Source: Dehalococcoidia bacterium
Lineage (GTDB): Bacteria > Chloroflexota > Dehalococcoidia > Lucifugimonadales > Australimonadaceae
Reading direction: 5' to 3'
DNA length: 64,000 nucleotides
Assembly (NCBI GenBank): GCA_022449765.1
Contig: JAKUPZ010000002.1
Coordinates: 62,001-126,000, forward strand
Each line of letters starts with the position of its first letter. Within the stretch, counting starts at the first letter, position 1. A program made the translations under genes and the position numbers. Shown here piece after piece: positions 52,981-62,133 of the stretch. The notes beneath the pieces were generated by a model. It ran no database searches, was not told the origin of the DNA, and worked only from the letters and a program-made list of their open reading frames with translations.

Positions 52981-53988
52981 ATGATGAATTTCAATTCTAG
53001 AAACCCCTTATTTGAAGTAAAACCTTCTGTAATTACCGGTGATACGGCCGATGTGTATTTGCACAGAACGCAGAGAATTATGCGTAATGAAGGAATGAAC
53101 CCTAATGTGTTAATGGAATTTGCAGCTACTGAGCATGCAATTATGTGTGGGGCGTTAGAGGTAAAAGCGATTCTTAGCAAAGTGACTTCTGAGGGAAATC
53201 GAGAGATATGGGCATTAGAAGAAGGGTTAAGTGTGAGTCCTAGTGAGGTTTGCCTTCAGGTTCGTGCTCCCTATTCGTCTTTTGGATTATATGAAACGGC
53301 AATTTGTGGAACGCTAGCGCATCAAACGGGATGGGCTACTGCTGCAAGGAGATTAACTGATGCTGCTAAAGGAATTCCTGTAATTTCGGTTGGTGCACAT
53401 AATGTTCATCCTTCGGTAGCTGCAGTAATGGATTATGCTGCAGTTGTTGGAGGATGCGCCTCTGGTTCAACCGCACTTGGAGCAAAACTTGCTAATACTC
53501 CCCCTGTTGCAACGGTTTCTGGTGCTCTTGTTCAATTAATGGGAGACCCTCTAAAAGCAGTTCTGGCATTTGACAAGGCTTTTCCGCCTGATGTCCAAAG
53601 AGTGGCTTATGTAGACCCTCGCAAGGACATAATTGATCAAGTTATTTCGGTGGCGGCTGGTACCAAAGACCATTTAAACAGCGTTAGAATATCGCGAGCT
53701 CCTGGTGGAAGGTTAGTCGATGCTTCGGATATACATTTAGTGCGGCAAAGGCTTGATGAAATAGATGCTAATCATGTTCAAATAGTCTTAAGTGGCAGAT
53801 TATCTCCCGAACGAATTATGGATCTAGTGGAAAATAACGCACCTGTAGATATTCTTCATGACACGAGCTATATCGCTTCATCGTCGCCAGTTCCGTTTTC
53901 TCCAAACATCAGATCAATAAGCGATAAAGAAGTTCCACAAGAATTGGATCCAATGCCACCTAATCCAAGATTACTGAGATTACTTTAA
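52981..53988 (+). CDS. pncB: Nicotinate phosphoribosyltransferase-like protein
   Basis: Salvages nicotinate to nicotinate mononucleotide for NAD synthesis. The 335-aa protein resembles the shorter NAPRT forms: TGDTADVYLHRT near the N-terminus, an EGL..P..V segment, FGLYETAICGTLAH, ISVGAHNVHP and the phosphate-binding region VDPRKD. The family also includes nicotinamide and quinolinate phosphoribosyltransferases, so the substrate is likely but not certain. Its TAA shares the TTAA sequence with the stop codon of the convergent purO gene. Confidence 0.82.
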   Translation: MMNFNSRNPLFEVKPSVITGDTADVYLHRTQRIMRNEGMNPNVLMEFAATEHAIMCGALEVKAILSKVTSEGNREIWALEEGLSVSPSEVCLQVRAPYSSFGLYETAICGTLAHQTGWATAARRLTDAAKGIPVISVGAHNVHPSVAAVMDYAAVVGGCASGSTALGAKLANTPPVATVSGALVQLMGDPLKAVLAFDKAFPPDVQRVAYVDPRKDIIDQVISVAAGTKDHLNSVRISRAPGGRLVDASDIHLVRQRLDEIDANHVQIVLSGRLSPERIMDLVENNAPVDILHDTSYIASSSPVPFSPNIRSISDKEVPQELDPMPPNPRLLRLL

Positions 53989-54623
53989 TTTCCGACTATG
54001 TAGGTTCCTAGTTCGAAGTTATTTTTAATTGCAACTGCTGATGCACTAGTAACGGGCTTCTCAAATGCAGCATATGAGCCACCGTCAATAATATAGCGAG
54101 CTGCAGTTTCAGCTGAATCAGCATCATAGATACTAGTGTGTTCTGTATTAATTTCGTCTGCTTCGTACGTGGCTAAATATTGGGATTGCCCTGCTTTGAG
54201 CTCTACTTCTTTTATGATTAGTGCATCACGCCTAACAATGGCTAGCCATCCAGAATCACCTTGGCTTGGGACAGCGGCAACTATTCGAGGGGTACTGTAT
54301 TCATCCTTTTCATAATCTAAGGTCATTAAGGAAAGTGCAATTGCATCGCGTATTGGAACTCCTGAGTGAATTTTTTCTACAATTGGGTCAGTATGTGTTC
54401 CATTTGTTGCTACTGCCCATCCAGAAGCTATTCGGATAGCGTTATATGCAATATAGGGATTTCGGTGAATATCATTTTCAAACCCTTCACGAGGAATTAC
54501 TGAGATGATGCCATTATTAGTTACAGCTTTTCTGTTGGGGAATGATCTACTGGACACTCTATATAAAGCTGAATTGTGACCGTCCTTCGTTTTACCTAAA
54601 GCTACAATTCTTCCTACGTACAT
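53985..54623 (-). CDS. purO: IMP cyclohydrolase, archaeal PurO type
   Basis: Closes the ring of FAICAR to IMP, the last step of purine synthesis. The 212-aa protein matches the PurO family first described in methanogens: MYVGRIVALGKT start, YRVSSRSFPNRKAV, NPYIAYNAIRI, NGTHTDPI and LTLDYEKDEYSTPR-like region. Most bacteria use PurH instead. I chose ATG 54623, with GGAG 8 nt upstream, over the GTG at 54632. It follows tsaD closely, and its stop codon overlaps that of pncB by 4 nt. Confidence 0.88.
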   Translation of the reverse strand: MYVGRIVALGKTKDGHNSALYRVSSRSFPNRKAVTNNGIISVIPREGFENDIHRNPYIAYNAIRIASGWAVATNGTHTDPIVEKIHSGVPIRDAIALSLMTLDYEKDEYSTPRIVAAVPSQGDSGWLAIVRRDALIIKEVELKAGQSQYLATYEADEINTEHTSIYDADSAETAARYIIDGGSYAAFEKPVTSASAVAIKNNFELGTYIVGN

Positions 54624-54628
54624 TAAAT

Positions 54629-55648
54629 TCACTCCAGTGACAAATTTGGATTTGCATCCATATCGAGGCCATGCGTTTCACCATTCATTAGCCTGTAATA
54701 TGCAACGGTAGCAATCATTGAGCCATTATCCGTGCAAAGCTTAGGTGAAGGTATCAGTACTGGAGCAGAACTCCTCTCTTTACAAGCGATTCTAAGCGGC
54801 GTATTTGCTGAAACACCGCCTCCTAAAATTAAACCTTTGGCATGGTATTTTGCCACTGCTTCTGCAGCCTTATACGAAATAACGTCTACTACTGATTCTT
54901 GGAATGCTGCTGCAATTTCGGATACTTTTTGAAGATCGTAAGTATCTTCTGAGTATGGATAGATGAGAGAATCTTGAGCTTTATGCAAGACCGCAGTTTT
55001 TAGCCCTGAAAAGCTGAAATCATAAGAACCTTTGAGCCATGCGCGAGGGAATTTGAATGTAGGGACTACATTCTCTGAAATTTTTTGAATGGCTGGACCT
55101 CCAGGAAAGCCTAGATTGAGAACACGCGCAGCTTTATCAAAAGCTTCTCCCGAAGCATCATCCCTTGTTCTGCCAAGGAATTCATATTTCCCATGGCCTT
55201 CCATCAAAATTAAATCTGTATGCGCCCCTGAGGCTATTAGAACGATTAGAGGGAAGCCTGGGTCGATTGCAGGGTCAGAATATTCGAGCCATGCGGCATA
55301 AGTATGGCCTTCTAGATGGTGAATTCCAATTAATGGCAGGTCGCGTGAATATGCGATAGATTTTGCCATATTGATTCCTACCATCAAAGCTCCTATGAGC
55401 CCTGGACCGCGTGTCACGGCGACTGCATCAATATCATCGAGAGTGATCTCTGCTTGATCAAGAGCTTTTTGAATCACTGGGGATATTTCAAGCAAATGCT
55501 GCCTGGAGGCGACCTCAGGCACAATACCCCCATACCTAGCATGGATTTCTACTTGTGAAGATATTACGTCTGAGAGGGCTTTATGCCCGTTCTCAACGAC
55601 TGCCGCAGCTGTTTCATCACAAGAACTTTCAATTCCTAGAATTAACAT
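54629..55648 (-). CDS. tsaD: tRNA N6-adenosine threonylcarbamoyltransferase TsaD
   Basis: Transfers the threonylcarbamoyl group to A37 of ANN-decoding tRNAs. From ATG 55648 the product has 339 aa with the family start LILGIESSCDETAAAVV, the metal site HHLEGH, the ATP loop IASGAHT (usually VSGGHT) and GFSGLKTA. A TTG at 55663 is an alternative start. Length is normal. purO follows with near overlap. Partner genes tsaB, tsaC and tsaE are not in the window. Confidence 0.95.
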   Translation of the reverse strand: MLILGIESSCDETAAAVVENGHKALSDVISSQVEIHARYGGIVPEVASRQHLLEISPVIQKALDQAEITLDDIDAVAVTRGPGLIGALMVGINMAKSIAYSRDLPLIGIHHLEGHTYAAWLEYSDPAIDPGFPLIVLIASGAHTDLILMEGHGKYEFLGRTRDDASGEAFDKAARVLNLGFPGGPAIQKISENVVPTFKFPRAWLKGSYDFSFSGLKTAVLHKAQDSLIYPYSEDTYDLQKVSEIAAAFQESVVDVISYKAAEAVAKYHAKGLILGGGVSANTPLRIACKERSSAPVLIPSPKLCTDNGSMIATVAYYRLMNGETHGLDMDANPNLSLE

Positions 55649-55743
55649 ACATTCCGCATCCAACTATTTACTATATATGCTACCATCGTAGGGTATGTGT
55701 GCGGTATGCGTTGCAATGATGCAAAGTCGTAAAAAGGAAATCT

Positions 55744-57018
55744 ATGTTTGATGAAATTGGCGTCGTCAGCGCTTTTTTGTTGGCGGCGTTTTTGTTACTC
55801 TCTGCTTTTTTTTCAGGCTCCGAAGCGGCGCTATTATCCGTGCAACGTGTAAGGCTGGCTCATTTAATAAATCTGAAAATTCCGGGAGCAACTAGAGTTG
55901 CAAGATTAATCGAGCATCCTGAGAAATTATTACCTCCTATTTTGCTGGGTAATAATCTTGTGAATACGGGCGCTGCGGCTATTGCAACAAGTATTGCGAT
56001 TACGTTGATTGAAGATGAAAGTATGGCAGTTTTAATAGCCACAGCTTCAGTCACCATTGCGCTACTTATTTTTGGTGAAACAGTACCTAAGACCATTGCA
56101 ACGAAACATCCTGAAAGGTTCTCGATAATAGTCGCTGCACCTGTGCAAGCACTGGCTTACGTTTTACGCCCAATCTCTTATTTATTGCAGCTAATAAGCA
56201 CGGCTACGGCTTCGATATTTGGGAGTAATTCTTCGGTTGGTGAAATAACTGAAGAGGAAATAAAGGCGATCGTTCAAGTAGGCAGTGATCGTGGTGCTGT
56301 AGAACAAGGTGAGGCAGACATAATCAGAAGAGTTCTTGAATTTGGTGATCGTAAGGTGAATGAACTTATGACACCTAGGCCCGAAATTATAACTGTATTA
56401 GAGGGGACAACAGTTACTGATTTTTTCAAGATATATAACGATAATTACCATACAAGATTTCCTGTAATAAGGGATAACCTTGATGATGTCATTGGCTTCA
56501 TCGCTGTCAAAGATGTAATGAGGCAGCTTTCTAAAGGTACTAGTTATGATTCCTCTACTACTTCTTCAGTACGCTCAGTGCGCTTCGTTCCCGAAACGAA
56601 ACGGGTACAAGAATTGTTTGACGAAATGCGAGCTTCTGGAGATCAGATGGTGATGGTTGTGGATGAGTTTGGCGGTATCGCAGGATTGGTAACTTTGAAA
56701 AGGTTAGTTGAGGGGATGGTAGGGAGAGTTGGAGACAAAGAAGAAAACCAAGCGGATACGGCTATTAACCCGTTAGACGAGAATACCGTCGAATTAGACG
56801 CTGGCCTTTCAATTAGTGAGGCAAACGAACGATTAGGATTAGGTTTACCTGCTGGAGAGTATGAAACAGTGGCAGGGTTTTTATTGGAACAATTGGGGAG
56901 AATTCCTACTCTGGACGTAGTCGTTGTGCATAAAAATTTCAGATGTGCAATTGTTGAAATGAAAGGAGCGAGAATTTCGCGGGTTAGATTAACACGAGTG
57001 GTTTCGGAGAATGGATAA
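55744..57018 (+). CDS. CNNM/CBS-domain membrane protein (CorC/HlyC-like)
   Basis: A 424-aa protein with an N-terminal DUF21/CNNM membrane domain (about 1-190; FSGSEAALLS and GETVPKTIA motifs), a pair of CBS domains (about 210-335; MTPRPEIITV, FPVIRD) and a C-terminal CorC_HlyC domain (about 345-424). Such proteins are linked to magnesium or cobalt efflux and resistance. AAAAGGAA precedes the ATG. tilS follows with an 8-nt overlap, so the two genes are coupled. Confidence 0.9.
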   Translation: MFDEIGVVSAFLLAAFLLLSAFFSGSEAALLSVQRVRLAHLINLKIPGATRVARLIEHPEKLLPPILLGNNLVNTGAAAIATSIAITLIEDESMAVLIATASVTIALLIFGETVPKTIATKHPERFSIIVAAPVQALAYVLRPISYLLQLISTATASIFGSNSSVGEITEEEIKAIVQVGSDRGAVEQGEADIIRRVLEFGDRKVNELMTPRPEIITVLEGTTVTDFFKIYNDNYHTRFPVIRDNLDDVIGFIAVKDVMRQLSKGTSYDSSTTSSVRSVRFVPETKRVQELFDEMRASGDQMVMVVDEFGGIAGLVTLKRLVEGMVGRVGDKEENQADTAINPLDENTVELDAGLSISEANERLGLGLPAGEYETVAGFLLEQLGRIPTLDVVVVHKNFRCAIVEMKGARISRVRLTRVVSENG

Positions 57019-58018
57019 ACCATTAGGTCCTGTTAATAAACTAGTCGCAATGAAAATTCGTGCTTCTATCCTCAAATACAGTGAAAAATTAGAAGATAAA
57101 AAAATGATATTAGCAGTGTCGGGTGGACCAGATTCATTGGCAATGCTATTAGCTGCGCAAAATGTGGGACTCAATATTAAAAAAAAATTTATTGTAGCTA
57201 ATTTCTCACATGGCCTTCGTCCTAAGGAGGACGAATCAGAGCGGATCTTGGTTAAAAATATAGCCGAAAATTTCGGATTTAGTTTTACCTCAGGATCAGG
57301 TGAAGTCCTAGCCAATGAAGCTTCTGCGAGAGAAGCGCGATACAATTTTTTAGGTAAAGTCGCGCTGGAAAATGATGCAAGTGCGATTCTTACCGCCCAT
57401 ACAAGGAATGATCAAGCAGAAACGGTATTACTCAGGCTTATTCGCGGCACTGGACTTAAGGGAATTCGTTCAATCCGTGAGATTTCTAGTCGAAAAATAT
57501 ATGGCAATGAAATTTATTTACTTCGGCCAATGCTTGAAGTGACTAGGGACCAGACGGAAGCAATTTGCAATGAATTTAATATTCAGCCTGCTCGGGACAA
57601 GTCGAATGAGTCATTACGTTATTCTAGGAATAGAGTTCGATTAAAGGTTATTCCTGAGCTCATTAAAGTAAATAGCCAGGCCCAATCTGCCTTAGCTTCT
57701 TTTGCGGAACGTGCTGCCAGCGACAATCAATTATTGGAGGACCTTGCGCTTGAAGCAGTGGCTGGTTTTGAATCCAGACACAAATTTTCTATTGAATGGG
57801 ATAAGAAGCAATTGAGGCAAATACCGGAGCCTTTACTTGTTCGTATTCTTGAGAATTCCTGGCGGCAATTAACCGAGGACGGTTCAACTCTCGGGTCAAA
57901 AAAACTACAGCAAATGACGAGAGTTATCCATAGTTCCGGGGAAGTTTATTTAGGCAAGGCAGGGAAATTGCAAACAACTGAAACAAATAAAGTGATTATG
58001 AAAATCACAAAGCCGTAA
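57011..58018 (+). CDS. tilS: tRNA(Ile)-lysidine synthetase TilS
   Basis: Modifies C34 of tRNA-Ile (CAU) to lysidine so that it reads AUA. The 335-aa protein has the PP-loop SGGPDS (37-42), FSHGLRP, the TAHTRNDQAETVLLRLIRG core and a C-terminal dimer region; it is a short form without the full-length C-terminal domain of E. coli. The start lies within the last 8 nt of the CBS gene; an internal ATG at 57050 is possible. AUA codons are used here, even as the likely infC start, so this modification matters. Confidence 0.93.
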   Translation: MDKPLGPVNKLVAMKIRASILKYSEKLEDKKMILAVSGGPDSLAMLLAAQNVGLNIKKKFIVANFSHGLRPKEDESERILVKNIAENFGFSFTSGSGEVLANEASAREARYNFLGKVALENDASAILTAHTRNDQAETVLLRLIRGTGLKGIRSIREISSRKIYGNEIYLLRPMLEVTRDQTEAICNEFNIQPARDKSNESLRYSRNRVRLKVIPELIKVNSQAQSALASFAERAASDNQLLEDLALEAVAGFESRHKFSIEWDKKQLRQIPEPLLVRILENSWRQLTEDGSTLGSKKLQQMTRVIHSSGEVYLGKAGKLQTTETNKVIMKITKP

Positions 58019-58021
58019 AGC

Positions 58022-58723
58022 TTACTGGGGCTCCTCTTTTGATGGATCGGGGTCGTTATTAGAGTAGGGAAGTGCTTTTCTCAAATTCGACAAAATTGCG
58101 TTCTCTAAAGGGTTTGCAGTACTAGTACCTCCAAACGTTGAATTAGGAGAAATTGAAATGCCTGAATCATCGGCGAGAATATTTTTTCGAGCGATTGAAT
58201 TGGTTGCAAAATAATCACTATAAAAATTTAAAAGGAATTGATGAGCAGCTAATTCAGACTCTTTAGTTTGCAAGGATTGGCTAATGGCTTGCTGCATTGA
58301 ATAAAGAATTAGCTCATTCTTAGCGTCAGGTATTGCCCATCCCGAAAATAAATAAATTCCAGCAAGAGTCGGTAGGCCTCCGAGTATTATAGTAATCGCC
58401 ATTACATCAAGTAATAGCCAACTAAGCGCACTTAATGAAACTCCTGCTAGCATAAGTGCAAAGCTTTGCAATAGCTTTGCGTTAGATTTTGTAACTTTAA
58501 CTACATCAATACTTGTAATTTGCTGAATAGGGACCGCTGTTGAAGTGACAGATTCTGAAGTTCTACCTAACTTGAGGACGCGTAAATTCGTTAGGAGAAT
58601 TGAATCAATCCCTGCTTCATCAGGGTAATCGATTGTTCCTTTAATCGAATCAATGCCGAACCTAAATTCTTCGGTTTCGAGTAGGAGGGGATGATTAAAT
58701 GCTTCCGAGTTTGAAGGGTTCAT
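58022..58723 (-). CDS. Hypothetical membrane protein with PH-like N-terminus
   Basis: A 233-aa protein. The N-terminal part (about 12-75) has the pattern of a bacterial PH-type domain: a strand with LLTNLRVLKLG followed by PIQQITSIDV. Two hydrophobic helices follow (about 82-128), then a soluble polar C-terminus. Similar PH-plus-membrane proteins are common but poorly known. Its stop is 3 nt from that of the convergent tilS gene. It lies 36 nt after the PIG-L gene on the same strand. Confidence 0.7.
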   Translation of the reverse strand: MNPSNSEAFNHPLLLETEEFRFGIDSIKGTIDYPDEAGIDSILLTNLRVLKLGRTSESVTSTAVPIQQITSIDVVKVTKSNAKLLQSFALMLAGVSLSALSWLLLDVMAITIILGGLPTLAGIYLFSGWAIPDAKNELILYSMQQAISQSLQTKESELAAHQFLLNFYSDYFATNSIARKNILADDSGISISPNSTFGGTSTANPLENAILSNLRKALPYSNNDPDPSKEEPQ

Positions 58724-58759
58724 ATACTGGCACCTCTTGAAATTCCCTGGAGATAATAC

Positions 58760-59488
58760 TTATTGGCGGAAATTTATTCGCCTGAATACCTCTGCGTATT
58801 TTACATTATGCCCATCTTTGTTAGCTTTGCTCGCAGCGTCTTCGGCACGTCGTTTAGCGAATTGTTCTATTTTTTGAAGATCTGATGATAATTGACTTAC
58901 ATGCGCTGCAAGTCCTTGAATTTTTTGATTAATAGTTGCGCCAATATCTACCATGTCTGTAGGGTTTTCTGTTCCCCAAAGAAGAGCGCAGCTAGTCTTA
59001 TGAGTATTAAGGCCATTTTGGGAATGTGAAGGAAAATGCAAGAAATCTCTGGCAAATGGGAAACATGCATCTAATGCAATCTGCCCTGAGATACGATGAT
59101 CGCGGTGACTGTGTGACAAATGCCTTATTGGGTCCATAGCCATTACTATTTCTGGTTGCCAGCGACGTATCTGTTCAACCACGAGCCCTAAAAACTCATT
59201 GTTATCTGCTAATTCTCCATCACCATATTCTAGAAAATGAACTTCCTCCACCCCTAATATAGTTGCAGCATTTATTTGCTCTACGCGTCTTATGGCGGCT
59301 AATTTTTCACTTGTCATATTAATGTCAGAAGATCCTTTATCGCCATTGGTGCAGATTACATAAAGGATGTGCGCGCCTTCATTGACCCATTTTGCGACAG
59401 TACCTCCAACCCCAGATTCACCATCATCTGGATGTGGGATAACAAGCATGGCACGTTTAGGTGTCTCAATAATATTCATTGGTCTCAT
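58760..59488 (-). CDS. PIG-L family N-acetylglucosamine deacetylase (MshB/BshB-like)
   Basis: A 242-aa zinc hydrolase of the PIG-L/LmbE family. The metal and catalytic motif is PHPDDGES (about 18-25); the distal site is SHRDHRISG (about 127-135). MshB and BshB, which deacetylate GlcNAc-inositol and GlcNAc-malate in thiol synthesis, belong here. The location beside an MshD-like acetyltransferase and an MshA-like glycosyltransferase makes an MshB-like role plausible, but the family has many substrates. It is diverged from the paralogue at 31861-32595. Confidence 0.85.
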   Translation of the reverse strand: MRPMNIIETPKRAMLVIPHPDDGESGVGGTVAKWVNEGAHILYVICTNGDKGSSDINMTSEKLAAIRRVEQINAATILGVEEVHFLEYGDGELADNNEFLGLVVEQIRRWQPEIVMAMDPIRHLSHSHRDHRISGQIALDACFPFARDFLHFPSHSQNGLNTHKTSCALLWGTENPTDMVDIGATINQKIQGLAAHVSQLSSDLQKIEQFAKRRAEDAASKANKDGHNVKYAEVFRRINFRQ

Positions 59489-59547
59489 GTTATTCTGCTA
59501 TGATCCCGCTGTCATTTGGTTTCTTGGATTGTTGGAGATTAATTTCT

Positions 59548-60447
59548 ATGAGCAACTCTTTGAGTTTGGCTACGTTTACCTTAGATAAACTTCCCCAATT
59601 AGCTGATTTAAAGTTAGGGTTTCCAGCTTCAAAGAGAGAGCAAAATTTTCTGATGCGCCAATTGGCCCAGCCTAATATCGATCCAGAGCGAGACTGTTTT
59701 TTCGTCCTAGATGGGTCATTACCTGTCGGGTATTTTCTGCTAATTCAGGAGACGCTATTATCGAGAGGAGTACTAGAATATAGCGTTATTGATGTTCCTG
59801 AACGAAATAGGATAACTCGATTTTTATTGGATGCCGCATCAAAAATAGCAGCGGACTCCGATCTTAAAATACTTCACGTAGACGTTCCGGAATCGAGTCA
59901 ATATTTGGAAAATTTTAATGCAAACCCTCAATGGGAGCATATTCGAACACACCTGCACTTGGTTACCAATGTTAGAGAATTCCCTGAGATAGAGATTCCA
60001 GGGAATTTAAATTTGAGAATCGCTAATAAAGAAGATGCAGCCGTGGTTACTTCTATTCAGAATCAAGCATTTCAAGGTAGCTGGGGGTATTGCCCCAATA
60101 CCGTGGCAGAGATTGAATACAGGATTTTTGATCTACCTGAGTACAAACCTGACAGAGTATTAATTCTGGAACAAAATACAGAGGCAGTAGGCTATTGCTG
60201 GACACACGTAGACTCAATAAAGAATTCTGGAATTATAGGTATGATAGGCGTGATTCCTTCCTATCAAGGCAACGGATTTGGGAAAATACTTTTATCTTCG
60301 GGGTTAAGCCACTTACAAGCATCAGGTTTGGATTGCTTTGAAATAACTGTGGATAGTGAAAACCCATCTGCAATTCACGTATATCAAAAAGCAGGATTTA
60401 CTTTAGATTGGAAATCATTTTGGTATGAGCGTAAACCAGGCGGGTAA
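59548..60447 (+). CDS. Tandem GNAT acetyltransferase (MshD-like)
   Basis: A 299-aa protein with two GNAT-fold halves. The N-terminal half (about 1-145) is degenerate; the C-terminal half (about 155-299) has the acetyl-CoA loop VIPSYQGNGFGKIL and the SENPSAIHVYQKAGF segment. The double-GNAT layout, length and motif order resemble MshD, which acetylates the cysteine amine in mycothiol. I chose ATG 59548 with GGAGA 10 nt upstream over a longer frame from 59479 that would overlap the divergent PIG-L gene. It might also be another N-acetyltransferase. Confidence 0.83.
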   Translation: MSNSLSLATFTLDKLPQLADLKLGFPASKREQNFLMRQLAQPNIDPERDCFFVLDGSLPVGYFLLIQETLLSRGVLEYSVIDVPERNRITRFLLDAASKIAADSDLKILHVDVPESSQYLENFNANPQWEHIRTHLHLVTNVREFPEIEIPGNLNLRIANKEDAAVVTSIQNQAFQGSWGYCPNTVAEIEYRIFDLPEYKPDRVLILEQNTEAVGYCWTHVDSIKNSGIIGMIGVIPSYQGNGFGKILLSSGLSHLQASGLDCFEITVDSENPSAIHVYQKAGFTLDWKSFWYERKPGG

Positions 60448-60450
60448 TAT

Positions 60451-60867
60451 TTATTTGATCAGGAAGGCCAGAGCTATAACCGCAAGTACGATCCCAGCAA
60501 CATAGGAGACCTTGAAAGGCTCACCCAAGATAAGGAACCCTATAGTTGCAGCAATAATTAAATTCATGGAAAAAATTGGAGCAACTATGGAGGCAGGACC
60601 AAGGTTTAGAGCGCGATAGAGTGAGAATATGGCACCCGCCAAAACTATTGATGTGAGAAGTAAAATACCTGTAGTTTGATTAAAACCCAATCCTCTAGTG
60701 GCTTTAGTTCCTTCGATAGCCCACCAAATAAATCCTAATAATACAATCGAAGAGTTTGTGATAATTAATGCTACAGAAGGATGAATGGTCTTAAGTGAGA
60801 CTTTTAGCAGGGCGATCGCTATGCCATAAAGAGTCAATGCTATAAAGGACCAAAGAAGATAAGTCAT
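60451..60867 (-). CDS. Small EamA/DMT-type membrane protein
   Basis: A 138-aa protein with five predicted helices, matching one EamA half of drug/metabolite transporters; the pattern SIVAPIFSMNLIIAATIGFLIL.. (split here) with GEPF is typical. Half-size forms work as dimers, as in the SMR proteins. The substrate is unknown. It overlaps the MshA-like gene by 4 nt and faces the GNAT gene at 3-nt distance, so it belongs with the glycosyltransferase and could export its product. Confidence 0.82.
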   Translation of the reverse strand: MTYLLWSFIALTLYGIAIALLKVSLKTIHPSVALIITNSSIVLLGFIWWAIEGTKATRGLGFNQTTGILLLTSIVLAGAIFSLYRALNLGPASIVAPIFSMNLIIAATIGFLILGEPFKVSYVAGIVLAVIALAFLIK

Positions 60868-62129
60868 GCTAATTTTTCGTTGGGTTGAAGCGCAGCATAA
60901 GAACTTTCGCTAGTCACATATGATCGATATATTTTGGAAAGTTCGTGCGCTGAATGCTCCCATGAAAAATACTTTGAATGTTCAAAACTATGGTCTCCCA
61001 AATTTTTGGCTAAATTGTTGTCAAAAAGAATTTTTTGAAATTTATTGCCCATTTCTATAATGTCGCCTGGCGGGACTCTATATCCGGTAACTTCATTAAC
61101 AACAATTGATTTCAATCCTCCAATATCAAAAGAAACCACAGGCGTTCGACACGCCATCGCTTCTAAGGCAACTAGACCGAAGGTTTCATTTAGTGAAGGA
61201 ATGGCACAGAGATCAGAGGCGATGTAATAATCTGGCAAGGTTGCTTGAGGAACCGCAGGATGCCAAATTATTTTTTCATAAACACCCAGTTTAGAGGCAA
61301 TTCCCTTTAGCCAAATCAAACTGGAGTCTCCAACGTCTCCCCCCACAAATAGTATTTTCACATCATCAAGATTTTGCATTTGCGCTACGGACGAGAGCAG
61401 CAGTTCCGGGCCCTTAAAATATTCTATCCGTCCTACGAACAAGATAATTTTGCTGTCAGGGCTAAGGCCTAGCCGGAGCCTAGAATCTGATTGGCTTCCT
61501 GGGTGAAACAACTTGGAATCAACTCCAAGCTGAACAGCATTTGTCTTATTTACCTCTGTTCCATATATACGATGCATCGCATGGGATTCTTCTTCAGTAA
61601 AAGTGATGATCCCATCCGCAGTAACTGCAATATTTGCTTCATTTTGCTTTCGGTAGGAACCCTCTTTATGACCACCAGAACGTTCCTTTATTTCAGCAGA
61701 TGTATGGAAAGTGAATAAATGAGGTACACCTAGGTAATTTGCGAGACTCTGCCCTGCACTTGCAGAGAGCCAGTAATGACTATGTACAAGATCGTAGGAG
61801 AGTTCGTTGTCCGAAATAAAATCGAGTAGATTGTCCGTGAACTCGTCCAGGTGCTTAGTAATTTCATCTTTACTTATTTGTGGGTTGCCTGCGGGAAGAT
61901 GAAAAATATGTGAATTTTGGTCAAATTGGAAAATTTCTGGACCGCCTACATGATGACATCTTGTAAAAATGTCAACCAAAATACCTTGTCGCGAGAGTAA
62001 CGGTGCAATTCTTCTCAAAAAAACATTCATTCCACCTGCGGATCGCATACCTGGTGTCATTAATGGGCAACCATGAGTAGAAATAAATGCCACTCTTCTG
62101 CAATTTTTGTTAATTGAAAAGGTATTCAT
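60864..62129 (-). CDS. MshA-like family 4 glycosyltransferase
   Basis: A 421-aa GT-B enzyme from ATG 62129 (an earlier frame from 62186 would overlap the next gene). The N-terminal FISTHGCPL and AGGMNV (31-36) followed by RQGILVDIFTR resemble mycobacterial MshA, as does the VHSHYWLSA segment (about 115). The C-terminal half has FVGRIEYFKGPELLL and the donor-site E-x7-E in NETFGLVALEAM. MshA adds GlcNAc to inositol phosphate; sucrose-phosphate synthase-like enzymes are the main alternative. It lies directly after the FemAB/CelD-like gene. Confidence 0.82.
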   Translation of the reverse strand: MNTFSINKNCRRVAFISTHGCPLMTPGMRSAGGMNVFLRRIAPLLSRQGILVDIFTRCHHVGGPEIFQFDQNSHIFHLPAGNPQISKDEITKHLDEFTDNLLDFISDNELSYDLVHSHYWLSASAGQSLANYLGVPHLFTFHTSAEIKERSGGHKEGSYRKQNEANIAVTADGIITFTEEESHAMHRIYGTEVNKTNAVQLGVDSKLFHPGSQSDSRLRLGLSPDSKIILFVGRIEYFKGPELLLSSVAQMQNLDDVKILFVGGDVGDSSLIWLKGIASKLGVYEKIIWHPAVPQATLPDYYIASDLCAIPSLNETFGLVALEAMACRTPVVSFDIGGLKSIVVNEVTGYRVPPGDIIEMGNKFQKILFDNNLAKNLGDHSFEHSKYFSWEHSAHELSKIYRSYVTSESSYAALQPNEKLA

Positions 62130-62133
62130 TCGA

